64,000 nucleotides of DNA from Gordonia humi (GCF_014197435.1 NZ_JACIFP010000001.1:2542001-2606000); one strand, 5' to 3'. Counted from the stretch's first letter, positions 40,087 to 53,992 are shown. Program-made: numbers and translations. Notes: a model not told the origin generated them from the letters alone.

Positions 40087-41358
40087 ATGGCCATCGAGCT
40101 GAATCAGATCTGGGAGTTCCCGATCAAGGAGTTCCACCCCTTCCCGAAGGCGAAGCTGGGCGTCGGCGCCCACGACATGCTGGGCGTGGAGGCCAAGGAA
40201 CTCGGCATGACCCGCGTCCTGCTCATGACCACCGGCCTGCGCGGCTCGGGGATCATCGAGGAGTTGATCGGCAAGATCGAGTACCAGGGCGTGGACGTCG
40301 TCCTGTTCGACGACGTCGAGTCGAATCCGAAAGACTACAACGCGATGGACGCCGCGGCCCGCTACCAGTCGGAGAAGTGCGACGGCATAATCTCGGTCGG
40401 CGGCGGATCCAGCCACGACGCGGCCAAGGGCGCTCGCATGGTGATCGCCCACGACGGCCGTAACATCAACGAGTTCGAGGGCTTCTCCAAGGCCACGAAC
40501 AAGGAGAATCCGAAGCACATCGCCGTCTCGACCACGGCGGGCACCGGCTCGGAGACCTCATGGGCGTATGTGATCACTGACACCTCCGACATGGAGAAGC
40601 CGCACAAGTGGGTCGCGTTCGACGACACCTGCCTGGTGGACCTCGCGATGGACGACCCGCTGCTGTACTACACCTGCCCGGAACACTTCACCGCGTTCTG
40701 CGGCTTCGACGTCCTGGCCCACGCGAGTGAGCCGTTCGTGTCACGGCTGGACTTCGAGCCGTCGCTCGGCAACGCCAAGTACTCGATCGAACTGATCACC
40801 AAGCACCTGCGGACCGCCGTCTACGATCCGCAGAACCTTGAGGCGCGTGCCGGGATGATGCATGCGCAGTACATCGCGGCGCAGGCGTTCAACTCCGGTG
40901 GACTCGGATTGGTCCACTCGCTCTCACACGCGGTCAGCGCCTTCTTCGACAGTCATCACGGACTGAACAACGCGATCGCCCTGCCTCGAGTCTGGGAGTA
41001 CAACCTGCCCGCGCGGTACGAACGCTTCGCCGAGATCGCGTCGTTGATGGGCGTCGACACCCGCAACATGACGACGGTGCAGGCCGCGGACGCCGCCGTA
41101 GAAGCAGCGATCCGCCTGTCGAAGGATCTGGGCATCCCGGAGAACTTCGGCTCGCTGACCGGCGACAGCTACGACAAGAATCGGATGGGCACCGGAAAGT
41201 ACGCAGACCGCGGCACCCGCATCGACACCTCGGACGCGACGGTCAGGGCGATCTCCGAGCACATGATGGACGACTGGTGCACGCCGGCCAATCCGCGTGA
41301 ATGCACTGTCGAATCGCTGATCCCGATGGTCCGCCACGCCTTCACCGGCGCGTACTGA
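40087..41358 (+). CDS. mno: NDMA-dependent (mycofactocin-linked) alcohol dehydrogenase
   Basis: 423 residues. Iron/zinc-type (group III) alcohol dehydrogenase of the Mno/Mdo/ThcE family, which holds its NAD(H) tightly and passes electrons to an external acceptor: NDMA in vitro, mycofactocin in vivo. GGGSSHDAAKG binds the nucleotide; metal ligands are expected in CGFDVLAHASEPF and HSLSHAVSAFFDSHHGLNNA. Substrates in the family include methanol, ethanol and other primary alcohols or diols. CAGGAGTCC precedes the ATG. A perfect terminator follows, so it is likely transcribed alone. The downstream locus supplies regulators and MftM, matching the arrangement in M. smegmatis. Confidence 0.94.
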   Translation: MAIELNQIWEFPIKEFHPFPKAKLGVGAHDMLGVEAKELGMTRVLLMTTGLRGSGIIEELIGKIEYQGVDVVLFDDVESNPKDYNAMDAAARYQSEKCDGIISVGGGSSHDAAKGARMVIAHDGRNINEFEGFSKATNKENPKHIAVSTTAGTGSETSWAYVITDTSDMEKPHKWVAFDDTCLVDLAMDDPLLYYTCPEHFTAFCGFDVLAHASEPFVSRLDFEPSLGNAKYSIELITKHLRTAVYDPQNLEARAGMMHAQYIAAQAFNSGGLGLVHSLSHAVSAFFDSHHGLNNAIALPRVWEYNLPARYERFAEIASLMGVDTRNMTTVQAADAAVEAAIRLSKDLGIPENFGSLTGDSYDKNRMGTGKYADRGTRIDTSDATVRAISEHMMDDWCTPANPRECTVESLIPMVRHAFTGAY

Positions 41359-41365
41359 ACAGAAC

Positions 41366-41396
41366 CGGTCGGGACCCGCGCGGCGGGTCCCGACCG
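41366..41396 (+). terminator. Terminator after mno
   Basis: Perfect 14-bp inverted repeat CGGTCGGGACCCGC / GCGGGTCCCGACCG with a 3-nt loop. It separates mno from the moxR gene, so the dehydrogenase can be expressed at a different level from the accessory and regulator genes. Confidence 0.8.
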
Positions 41397-41465
41397 CGTC
41401 GGTGATCACCGACACGGCACCGCGGACACCGGCCACCACCCATCCCGAATCTCTTGCGAGGCACC

Positions 41466-42443
41466 ATGAGCGACACCCGTTTCGACACCGCCGCCGGACT
41501 GGCGGAGGCTCTGGCCGGCGAAGGCTATCTGATCGACGACGACCTGGCCGTCGTCGTGCACCTGGCGACGATCCTGGATCGGCCGCTGCTTCTGGAAGGC
41601 CCCGCGGGCGTCGGTAAGACCGAACTGGCCAAGGCACTGGCCGCGGCGTCCGGCCGCGAGCTGATCCGACTCCAGTGCTACGAGGGTCTGGACGACTCCC
41701 GCGCGCTCTACGAGTGGGACTACGCCCGCCAACTGCTGCATGTGCAGATGCTGCGCGACCGGATCGGCGCCGAACTCGCCGAGTACGACACACTGGCCGC
41801 CGCGTCGGCGGCGCTGGCGCGCACCGAGGTCGGCGTGTACACCGAAGGCTTCCTGGTCCCGCGCCCGCTCCTGGCCGCGATCGTCTCACCGGATCCGACG
41901 GTCCTGCTCGTCGACGAGATCGACCGCACCGACGAGGCGATGGAGGCGGTGATGCTCGAGGTGCTCGCCGAACGCCAGGTGACCGTCCCCGAACTGGGCA
42001 CCTTCACCGCGCGGTCGGCGCCGTGGGTGATCCTCACCTCGAACGACACTCGCGAGCTGTCGGCCGCGCTCAAACGCCGCTGCCTGCACTTCCAGGTGGA
42101 GTACCCGTCCGCCGAGCGGGAGGCGAGAATCGTCGCGGTTCGGGCGCCCGACGTCGAAGAGTCGGTGATCGCCGACGTCGTCGACCTCGCCCGTCGGCTC
42201 CGTGAGCTGCCCCTGCGCAAGAGCCCGTCGATCGCGGAGGTCATCGATGCGTCCCGGGCGGCGTCGCATCTCTCGCCGACCGATCCGGCCCTGATGTCGT
42301 TGCTGGTCAAGTTCGGCACCGACCTCGACCATGTGCGACGCGCGTTCGCCGAACCCGCGCGGACCCGTGCCGACGACCGCGGAGTGAGTGCGGGCCAGGC
42401 GTTCGGTGCCGCTCGTGCCCACAGCGCCGCGGCGCGGGGCTGA
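41466..42443 (+). CDS. MoxR-family AAA+ ATPase
   Basis: 325 residues. Walker A EGPAGVGKTELAKALA near residue 48, Walker B VLLVDEIDRTDEAMEA, sensor VILTSNDTRELSAALKRRC. MoxR ATPases work with VWA-domain proteins as chaperones that insert metals or cofactors, or activate dehydrogenases (first seen in methanol dehydrogenase loci). The partner VWA gene follows 5 bp downstream. ATG chosen at 41466 (MSDTRFDT). Lying between two alcohol dehydrogenases, it probably matures one or both; that link is inferred. Confidence 0.92.
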   Translation: MSDTRFDTAAGLAEALAGEGYLIDDDLAVVVHLATILDRPLLLEGPAGVGKTELAKALAAASGRELIRLQCYEGLDDSRALYEWDYARQLLHVQMLRDRIGAELAEYDTLAAASAALARTEVGVYTEGFLVPRPLLAAIVSPDPTVLLVDEIDRTDEAMEAVMLEVLAERQVTVPELGTFTARSAPWVILTSNDTRELSAALKRRCLHFQVEYPSAEREARIVAVRAPDVEESVIADVVDLARRLRELPLRKSPSIAEVIDASRAASHLSPTDPALMSLLVKFGTDLDHVRRAFAEPARTRADDRGVSAGQAFGAARAHSAAARG

Positions 42444-42448
42444 CCGGA

Positions 42449-43978
42449 ATGCTCAGCGGAGGCGACATCGGCGCCCGGCTGCTCGACACGGTCGCGTCGA
42501 CGTTCGGCCGTGCGCTGCGCGCCGTCGGCGTCGGCTGCTCGCCCGCCGAGGTCATCGAAGTCCGACGGGTGCTCGCGCTGGTGGGGGCCGACGATCTCGC
42601 CCGGCTGCGGGTCGCGTTGCGCAGTGTCAGCGTGAAGTACGACTTCGAACGAGCCGGATTCGACCTCGTCTTCGATGCGTTCTTCACCGACGACGGCCTC
42701 GTCGCGGCCGGCCCGGACGAGTCGCCCCGCACCAGGGGCGTCGCAGCCGATCTGCCGGACGAGATCGACTGGGACGAGGAGTTCGCGGGCACCGCACGAC
42801 GGATCGGCGCCGACGAGCACACGGTCGAGATCGGCGACCTCATGATCGACGACCCCGACGCCCGAGAGCGCCACGGCGAGAGCGCACACCGCGAGGACGA
42901 CGACTTCTCGGTGTCCTCGGGGGCCGAGGAACTGCAGGTCGACACCGACGCGTCGAACGCCTCCGGCGGGGTGACGTACACGGTGGAAGTCGACAACGCC
43001 GACTCCGCACAGGTCGGGGAGCTGACCGGATCGGCGGTCCGCGTCGAGGGGGCGACGTTGAATCTGGCCGACGCCGCGGGTCTCCTGGCCGTACTCGACG
43101 CGTCGGACGGCCGCAGCGCGTACGGAGCCGACGATGCGGACGTGCTCGACGATCGGCGCCGCGAACAGTTGCAGCGGGCCCTCGAGGACTTCGTCGACGC
43201 GCTCACCGCGCGGTTGGCCGACGCAGTGGTTCCCGACGGACCGACGGCGAGCGTGCAGCCGCGGGTGCATCGCGACCAGGCCGACCTCGACCGAGCCTGT
43301 CATCGGCTGGTGCAGCGGATGCGCGGTGCGCCGCGATCGGTGGCTCGGTTGACCGACGGCGGTCGGCTCGACGTCCGGGCCACTCTGCGCGAGTCCGCGC
43401 GTACCGACGGCGTGCCGGCCGAGCTGTGGAGACGTGTCCGGGTTCCCGGTCCCGTGCGGCTGCTCGTGCTGGTCGACGTGTCCCTGTCGGTGCGGCCGGT
43501 AGCGGGGTTCGTCCTGCGGCTGGCTCAAACGCTGCACAGGCACGGCAACCGTTGTGAGGTGATCGCCTTCGTCGACCGACCGATCCGCGTGACGCCCGAG
43601 TTGCGTGTCGCCGACCCGGACGCCGCGCTGTCGGCGGTCCTGGCCGCCGACGGGCTCGACCTGTCCGCGACCAGCGACTACGGCCGGATGTGGGATGAGA
43701 CGTCGACCCGATACGGTGATCTGATCACCGGACGGACCAGTGTTCTGGTGGTCGGAGACGCCCGCAGCAACGCCTTCGACCCGCGGGTGGACCTGTTCGA
43801 GTCGATCGCCCGCCGCGCGCACCGCGTCGCGTGGTTGACTCCGGAACCGTCGCGTTACTGGACCCAGACCGGGTGCGCACTGGCCGACTACGCGGAACAC
43901 TGCTCGGGGGTGGTCAGTGCCCGCGACGGCGCGGAACTACTCGACAAGTGCGACGATCTCGGCGCGGCACTGCGGTGA
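42449..43978 (+). CDS. VWA-domain (CoxE-like) protein, MoxR partner
   Basis: 509 residues. An N-terminal helical part, an acidic low-complexity middle (about residues 110-210), then a C-terminal von Willebrand factor A domain with the metal-ion site LVDVSLSVRP (DxSxS) near residue 342, TSDYGRMW and VVGDARSN. The layout matches CoxE-type partners of MoxR ATPases. It sits 5 bp after the moxR gene and 37 bp before the second dehydrogenase, and should act with MoxR in the cytoplasm. Confidence 0.9.
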   Translation: MLSGGDIGARLLDTVASTFGRALRAVGVGCSPAEVIEVRRVLALVGADDLARLRVALRSVSVKYDFERAGFDLVFDAFFTDDGLVAAGPDESPRTRGVAADLPDEIDWDEEFAGTARRIGADEHTVEIGDLMIDDPDARERHGESAHREDDDFSVSSGAEELQVDTDASNASGGVTYTVEVDNADSAQVGELTGSAVRVEGATLNLADAAGLLAVLDASDGRSAYGADDADVLDDRRREQLQRALEDFVDALTARLADAVVPDGPTASVQPRVHRDQADLDRACHRLVQRMRGAPRSVARLTDGGRLDVRATLRESARTDGVPAELWRRVRVPGPVRLLVLVDVSLSVRPVAGFVLRLAQTLHRHGNRCEVIAFVDRPIRVTPELRVADPDAALSAVLAADGLDLSATSDYGRMWDETSTRYGDLITGRTSVLVVGDARSNAFDPRVDLFESIARRAHRVAWLTPEPSRYWTQTGCALADYAEHCSGVVSARDGAELLDKCDDLGAALR

Positions 43979-44015
43979 GGCGGTACGGTCTGTCCACACG
44001 AGGAGGTGCGGTGCC

Positions 44016-45191
44016 ATGAGCGGTGTGAGCAGGACGCGGGCGGGGGCCGGCGTGTCGAAGTTCCACACCCCGGAGATCGTGTCGGGGCGGGGCTCGTTCC
44101 CGGAAGCGGCGACGGCCATCGGCGGTCTCGGCGTCCAGCGGCCGCTCGTGGTCAGCGACCGGACCATCGAGCAGACACCCTGGTTCGGACGGCTGATGGC
44201 CGATCTCGGTGAGCAGGGTCTGCGGCCCGCGGCGTATCTGGGAGTGTCGCCGAATCCTCGGGCGCACGAGGTGGCCGACGGATTCGCCGCCTACCAGGCG
44301 CACGACGCCGACGGTCTGGTGGCACTCGGCGGCGGCTCGGTGATCGACGCGGCGAAAGGCGTGGCCGTACTCGCCTCCAACGGCGGGTCGATCCTGGAGT
44401 ACGAGGGGATCGACATGGTGGGCAGACCGCTTCCACCCCTGGTCACCGTGCCGACGACCGCGGGCAGCGGCGCGGACGTGTCCCAGTTCTGCATCGTGAA
44501 CGATCCGGCACGGCGCACCAAGGTGACGATCATCGGCCGGACCCTGGTCCCGAACGTCACCGTCATCGATCCCACGCTGCTCACCACGGTGTCGCCCGAG
44601 GTCACCGCGCAGACCGGGATGGACACGTTGACGCACTGCATCGAGGCGTACGTCTCGCTTGCTCACGGGCGACTGACCGACTCGCTCGCGACAGAGGCGC
44701 TCACCGGTGTGTGGACCAACCTCGAACGGCTCGTCGACGATCCCGCGGACACCGGCGCGGGGGAGGAGATGTCGCTGGCGTCGTTGCGGGCCGGGATGGC
44801 GTTCACGAATGCCATCCTCGGCGCGACGCATGCGATGAGCCACCCGGTGGGAGGACACTGCGATGCGCCGCACGGCACGATCAACTCGGTGCTGCTCCCG
44901 CATGTGATCCGGTACAACGCCACGGTGTGTGCCGACGACTTCGTCCGGCTCGCCGATGCCGTCGGCCTCTCGACCAGCGGCGATCCGCGCACCGTCGCCG
45001 ATCGCCTCGCAGACGCCGTCGGTGCTCTGGCGGCGCGTGTCGGCATGCCCGACACGCTGTCGCCGTTGGGTGTGCGCGCCGCCGACCTCGATCTGTTGAC
45101 CTCGCACGCACTCGCCGACTCGTGCATGATCACCAATCCGCGCCGACCCGAGACCTCCGGAATCGTCGACCTGTATCGGCAGGCCCTGTAA
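44016..45191 (+). CDS. Iron-containing alcohol dehydrogenase (propanediol-type)
   Basis: 391 residues. Group III dehydrogenase distinct from the mno product. NAD site LGGGSVIDAAKG, metal-binding Asp and His in GMDTLTHCIEAY, GATHAMSHPVGGHCDAPHGTINSVLLPH. The family oxidises primary alcohols or 1,3-propanediol or reduces the matching aldehydes. ATG with an excellent AGGAGGTG. The histidine-kinase gene begins 2 bp after its stop, so it is co-transcribed with the regulators. Substrate not determined. Confidence 0.9.
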   Translation: MSGVSRTRAGAGVSKFHTPEIVSGRGSFPEAATAIGGLGVQRPLVVSDRTIEQTPWFGRLMADLGEQGLRPAAYLGVSPNPRAHEVADGFAAYQAHDADGLVALGGGSVIDAAKGVAVLASNGGSILEYEGIDMVGRPLPPLVTVPTTAGSGADVSQFCIVNDPARRTKVTIIGRTLVPNVTVIDPTLLTTVSPEVTAQTGMDTLTHCIEAYVSLAHGRLTDSLATEALTGVWTNLERLVDDPADTGAGEEMSLASLRAGMAFTNAILGATHAMSHPVGGHCDAPHGTINSVLLPHVIRYNATVCADDFVRLADAVGLSTSGDPRTVADRLADAVGALAARVGMPDTLSPLGVRAADLDLLTSHALADSCMITNPRRPETSGIVDLYRQAL

Positions 45192-45193
45192 CC

Positions 45194-46510
45194 GTGGACT
45201 CCGACTCCGATCCCGACCTCGCATCGCTCGTCGGGCTGCGCACCGTCAAGGCGGGACACTATGCGCAGTTCCGCGGCTTCCAGGCCAGGCTGAGCCGGGT
45301 GATGCTCGCGCTGGAAGGGATATCGAAGGCTCTCGTGCGGACCACGGACGGTCCCGAGGCCCTGGTCGTCGAGGTCGTCAAGACGGTGCGCGACCACCTC
45401 GGTGCGGACTGGGTCGTGTTCGCCCTCGCCGACGGCCGACTCGTCGGCACCGGACCGCGCCATCTGATCATCGACTCGGACGGGGCGCTCCTGGCGTTCG
45501 AGGGGGCGAGCGTCGCGCAGCCGCCCGGCGCACTGCCGGACGTGGTGCTGAACCGTCTCAACGACGTGCTGCGCGGCGAGGTCACGGTGCTGCACGCGCC
45601 GATCGCGGACGAGAATCACGTTCACGTGCCGGTGGAACTCGACGGCGACGTGGTCGGCGGCCTGTCGGCGTGGACGCGCCAGGACCGCCGGATCGACCCG
45701 TCCGATCTGACCGTGCTGCGGATCCTCGCCGGGCAGGCGACGGTCGCCCTGGTGAACTCGTCCCTGTTCCTCCAGATCCGGCGTCGCGCCGAGGAACTCG
45801 CCGACCGCAACGACGAACTCGTCCGCACCCAGCGTGAACTCTGGGCGGCCCGCCGCACGGCCCTGCTGGGCGCCGAACGCCAGCGGATCGCGCGCGAACT
45901 GCACGATTCGGTGGGCCAGTCGGTGCTGTCGGCGGGGCTGCAGATGGAACTGTGTCGCGGCGACGTCGGCGGAGAGGGCGCACAGCGGCTCGACAAGGCC
46001 GTGGCCCTGACCCGGGACGCGATGGAACAGCTGCGCGGGGCGATCTACGCGCTCGCGCAGTCGGGCGGGACATCGGCGGACGTGGTCGACACGCTTCGGG
46101 AGCTGTGCTCACTGCACATGCCGCCGGACGTCGATGCGACGGTCTCGGTCCGCGGCCGGACTCGTGAGCTCAGCGGCGACGTACAGCACGCGGTCCTTCG
46201 CATCGCCGGGGAGGCGCTGTTCAATGCCGCGCTGCACGCGCGGGCGACGAGGGTCGCCGTGACCCTGAACTACGACGACGCCGGAGTGCGCCTGCTGGTC
46301 GACGACGACGGGATCGGCGACCCGGTCGCGCTGCGGACCGTGATGCGCGCGGCCGAACGAGGCGATGTGACCTCGGGACGGCACCGAGGACTGGCGAACA
46401 TGGCGTCGCGCGCCACCGAACAGGGCGGTGAGTTCGCCATTCGACGATCACGACTCGGCGGTGTGCGGATCGTGGCGCATGTGCCGACCCCGGCGGAGGA
46501 GGACGCGTGA
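45194..46510 (+). CDS. GAF-type sensor histidine kinase (HisKA_3)
   Basis: 438 residues with no membrane segment, so a cytoplasmic sensor. A GAF-like domain covers about residues 30-200. A coiled-coil linker (RRRAEELADRNDELVRTQRELWAARR) leads to the HisKA_3 box ERQRIARELHDSVGQSV with phospho-acceptor His237, then an ATPase domain with EALFNAALHARA (N box) and DDDGIGDP / RHRGLANMASRA (G boxes). It should phosphorylate the response regulator encoded next (4-bp overlap). The gene arrangement suggests it senses an alcohol, aldehyde or cofactor redox state. Confidence 0.92.
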   Translation: MDSDSDPDLASLVGLRTVKAGHYAQFRGFQARLSRVMLALEGISKALVRTTDGPEALVVEVVKTVRDHLGADWVVFALADGRLVGTGPRHLIIDSDGALLAFEGASVAQPPGALPDVVLNRLNDVLRGEVTVLHAPIADENHVHVPVELDGDVVGGLSAWTRQDRRIDPSDLTVLRILAGQATVALVNSSLFLQIRRRAEELADRNDELVRTQRELWAARRTALLGAERQRIARELHDSVGQSVLSAGLQMELCRGDVGGEGAQRLDKAVALTRDAMEQLRGAIYALAQSGGTSADVVDTLRELCSLHMPPDVDATVSVRGRTRELSGDVQHAVLRIAGEALFNAALHARATRVAVTLNYDDAGVRLLVDDDGIGDPVALRTVMRAAERGDVTSGRHRGLANMASRATEQGGEFAIRRSRLGGVRIVAHVPTPAEEDA

Positions 46511-47160
46511 CCGGTGACCAGGACAGACCGATCAGGACGGTACTCGTCGACGACCACGCCCTCCTCAGGGAAGGGCTCCGGTCGTTGTTGGACCGGGACA
46601 CCGCCGTCGAGGTGGTGGGCGAGGCGGACTCGTTCGTGTCCGCGCTCGCCGAGATCGCTCGATGCCGACCGGACGTGGTCGTGGTGGATCTGAAACTCAC
46701 GGCGGGCGCCGACTACGAGGGTCTGCGGCTGATCGAGGAGATCAGCCGGGTGCATCCCGCGGTGGCGTCGCTGGTCCTCACGACGTTCCTCGACGACGAC
46801 CTCGTGATTCGTGCGGTCCGGGCGGGTGCGCGCGGCTACGTGGTCAAAGACGTGGACACGACCGAACTCGTGCGGGCCGTGCGTGCGGTGGCCACCGGTG
46901 GGAGTGCTTTCGACCCGCGGAGCGCGACGAGCGTTCTGCGGACGGTGTCGGGCGCGCGGGACGGGGTTCTCGATCTCACCGATCGCGAACGCGATGTGCT
47001 CAAGTCGTTGGCGGCGGGCAAGTCGAACGCCGAGATCGGCGGGCTCCTGTTCATCTCCGAGTCGACGGTCAAGTTCCACATTCGAAATCTGATCCGAAAG
47101 CTGGGAGTCAGCAATCGGACCGATGCGGTCTACGTGGCGAGCAAACGGGGACTGGTCTGA
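46507..47160 (+). CDS. NarL/LuxR-family response regulator
   Basis: 217 residues. Receiver domain with the acidic pair Asp15-Asp16, phospho-acceptor Asp61 (VVVVDLKL) and Lys in GYVVKDV. C-terminal LuxR helix-turn-helix LTDRERDVLKSLAAGKSNAEIGGLLFISESTVKFHIRNLIRKLGV. Cognate of the upstream kinase. A regulator in this position relative to mno and mftM controls alcohol utilisation genes in M. smegmatis as I recall. Candidate binding sites are the CCGWWCGG dyads near mno and mftM. Confidence 0.93.
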   Translation: MTGDQDRPIRTVLVDDHALLREGLRSLLDRDTAVEVVGEADSFVSALAEIARCRPDVVVVDLKLTAGADYEGLRLIEEISRVHPAVASLVLTTFLDDDLVIRAVRAGARGYVVKDVDTTELVRAVRAVATGGSAFDPRSATSVLRTVSGARDGVLDLTDRERDVLKSLAAGKSNAEIGGLLFISESTVKFHIRNLIRKLGVSNRTDAVYVASKRGLV

Positions 47161-47178
47161 CCCGGCCGTGACGATCGA

Positions 47179-48021
47179 TCACTGCCGGGGTCGGTCGAGG
47201 ATCAGCCAGCCTCCGTGATCGACGACGACGTCGGCGTCGAGTCCCGCACTGATCCACGGTGCCGCCCATTCGTGCAGATCCGCCTCGGACAGTCGCTGCC
47301 GATGCCCGAAGTGCTCGGCGGGCTCGTCTTCGAAGGGGACGGCGATCACGACTCGTCGCCGCGCGACCCGAAGTGCCTGACCGATGGCGGTCTGCACGTC
47401 CGACGGCGCGAGATGCTCGAGAAGATGGACCAGCGTGACCGTGTCCGCGCCGCCGTCCGGGTAGGGGAGGGCACGGGCGTCCCCTCGCCTGGTCCGCACG
47501 TCGAGACCGAGCCGTCGACCCGCGCGGTCGAGGAGGACGAGCGCCGCCGGACAGATGTCGCACGCGTCGACGCGCCATCCGTCCTGTGCGCACTGCAGGG
47601 CCAGCAGACCGAAGCAGCAGCCGACCTCGAGGACCGACGTCCCGACGAGAAGCGACCGCGCACGTCGGTGGACCGGCGCGAACTCGGCCGTGCCTGCGCG
47701 GAGTGCGGTCAGCGAGTTGGTGAAGAACGCCGACCATCCGTCATCCGCAGTCGGACCGCTCGTGGAGATCAACCCCGTCATCGCCGACTCGAACTCGTCC
47801 TGCCCGACCACGACGCCGTCGTCCACTAATCGCGCGACGGCGCGGACAGCCGAGTCGTCGCTGATGGAGTCCACGGTGAGACAGTGACCGATCGTCACCT
47901 CGTGACCGTCGACGCGCCACCCGAGGGCGCCGGCGCGGGTGAAGTCCGCGGGCAGGACATCGAACGCGCGGACGTCGATACGCCGTCGGAGAGACGGCCG
48001 GCGGAGCTCTGTGATGGTCAT
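47179..48021 (-). CDS. mftM: Mycofactocin oligosaccharide methyltransferase MftM
   Basis: 280 residues. Class I SAM-dependent methyltransferase with VLEVGCCFGLLALQ (motif I) near residue 130, ACDICPAAL, GDARALPYPDGGADTVTLVHLLEHL, and a C-terminal block FEDEPAEHFGHRQRLSEADLHEW. I recognise it as MftM, which methylates the glycan tail of mycofactocin and in M. smegmatis lies beside mno and its two-component system, away from the main mft cluster. The 110-residue N-terminal domain before the methyltransferase core is also as expected. It converges on the response-regulator gene (18 bp between stops). Confidence 0.85.
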   Translation of the reverse strand: MTITELRRPSLRRRIDVRAFDVLPADFTRAGALGWRVDGHEVTIGHCLTVDSISDDSAVRAVARLVDDGVVVGQDEFESAMTGLISTSGPTADDGWSAFFTNSLTALRAGTAEFAPVHRRARSLLVGTSVLEVGCCFGLLALQCAQDGWRVDACDICPAALVLLDRAGRRLGLDVRTRRGDARALPYPDGGADTVTLVHLLEHLAPSDVQTAIGQALRVARRRVVIAVPFEDEPAEHFGHRQRLSEADLHEWAAPWISAGLDADVVVDHGGWLILDRPRQ

Positions 48022-48060
48022 GTCTCGACGCTAGGAGCGGTCGTCGCGCGCGGTAACTGA

Positions 48061-48089
48061 CCGTTCGGGTCGATCTCCTGTCCGTTCGG
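48061..48089. promoter_or_regulatory. Direct repeats CCGTTCGG upstream of mftM
   Basis: Two exact copies of CCGTTCGG (48061-48068 and 48082-48089) spaced 21 bp, two helical turns, upstream of mftM. Extended forms are TGACCGTTCGGG and TGTCCGTTCGGC. The same 8-mer in reverse complement forms the centre of the dyad upstream of mno. Possible response-regulator sites. Confidence 0.4.
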
Positions 48090-48215
48090 CTAGGCCGCAC
48101 CACGCTGGCGTCCCTGTGACCTGGTGATTTGCTCTGGCTGGGGAATCTGCGTAACTTATGTCGAGTCAGCGCGGCTCCGGCCGCGCCGGCATCGACTACC
48201 CCCCCATGTCCGCGA

Positions 48216-48335
48216 TTATGACTTCGCGGTCGGGTCGAGTACAGTCGAGAAGCGCCCAAAGCGAACATGAACGTTCTCCCCTGGAAACAGTGAATGAACC
48301 TCAGGTTTGCCGAGGGTATTCCAGTCTGGTAGGTT
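48216..48335 (+). promoter_or_regulatory. rRNA operon promoters
   Basis: The best candidate is TTGCCG (48307-48312), a 17-nt spacer and TAGGTT (48330-48335), giving a start about 295 nt before 16S. A second, upstream candidate is TTATGA (48216-48221) with TACAGT (48240-48245), 18-nt spacer. Tandem promoters are usual for actinomycete rrn operons. Confidence 0.55.
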
Positions 48336-48423
48336 GGAAGAGTTGGCCTGAAACGGTCGATACACAATGAAATATGTTCACTGGAGGTCGACCCGACCAT
48401 GTCGGGGTGGTGCTGGTGGGTGT

Positions 48424-48450
48424 GTGTTCTTTGAGAACTCGATAGTGTGT
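48424..48450 (+). promoter_or_regulatory. rrn leader boxA-like antitermination element
   Basis: TGTTCTTTGAGAACTCGATAG followed by TGTGTG closely matches the conserved leader element of mycobacterial rrn operons (TGTTxTTTGAGAACTCxATAGTGTG), where NusB/NusG-type antitermination complexes assemble. Confidence 0.75.
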
Positions 48451-48466
48451 GACAGAAATTTTCTTG

Positions 48467-48494
48467 TGCCACATAAAGATTATTTTTTGTGGCA
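48467..48494 (+). other. A+T-rich leader hairpin upstream of 16S
   Basis: TGCCACA and TGTGGCA flank an A/T-only loop region. The 48450-48640 leader is strikingly A+T-rich against the GC-rich chromosome, as expected for pre-rRNA leader stems cut during maturation. Confidence 0.5.
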
Positions 48495-48634
48495 GGAAAA
48501 CTATTTTGTGAACAAACATGACACGGCCGTGTGGTTGTGTCGTGTTGTTTGATGATTGTTATTCTTGTCAGTTTTTTGGATTTGGTCAGGCTTTATGCTT
48601 TCTGGCTTGTGTTGAAAACTGTGTTTTCAATATT

Positions 48635-53716
<5,082 letters not shown>

Positions 53717-53801
53717 AATGCTCACACACTTTGTTTGGTTGTTTGCATCCACTATTTGCTTCTGAGGCAACACACGATTTGTTTGTGTGTGTCTTGTGTT
53801 T

Positions 53802-53919
53802 TTACGGTGGTTTTAGCGGTGGGGGAACGCCCGGTCCCTTTCCGAACCCGGAAGCTAAGCCTGCCAGCGCCGATGGTACTGCACTTTAGTCAGTGTGGGA
53901 GAGTAGGACACTGCCGTAA
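53802..53919 (+). rRNA. rrf: 5S ribosomal RNA
   Basis: 118 nt. TTACGGTGG at the 5' end pairs with CTGCCGTAA at the 3' end; internal CCGAACCCGGAAGCTAAGCC and GATGGTACTGCA are the 5S core. Last gene of the rrn operon. Confidence 0.95.
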
Positions 53920-53930
53920 TTTACTTGGTG

Positions 53931-53961
53931 GGGCCCCTGATCTGTGACAGGTCAGGGGCCC
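53931..53961 (+). terminator. Terminator of the rRNA operon
   Basis: GGGCCCCTGA pairs exactly with TCAGGGGCCC, with an inner CTG/CAG pairing, 11 nt after 5S and followed by CACTGCTTTG. It also lies at the 3' end of the convergent acyl-CoA ligase gene. Confidence 0.8.
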
Positions 53962-53992
53962 ACTGCTTTGTACGGACTTCCGGCGGCCGACT

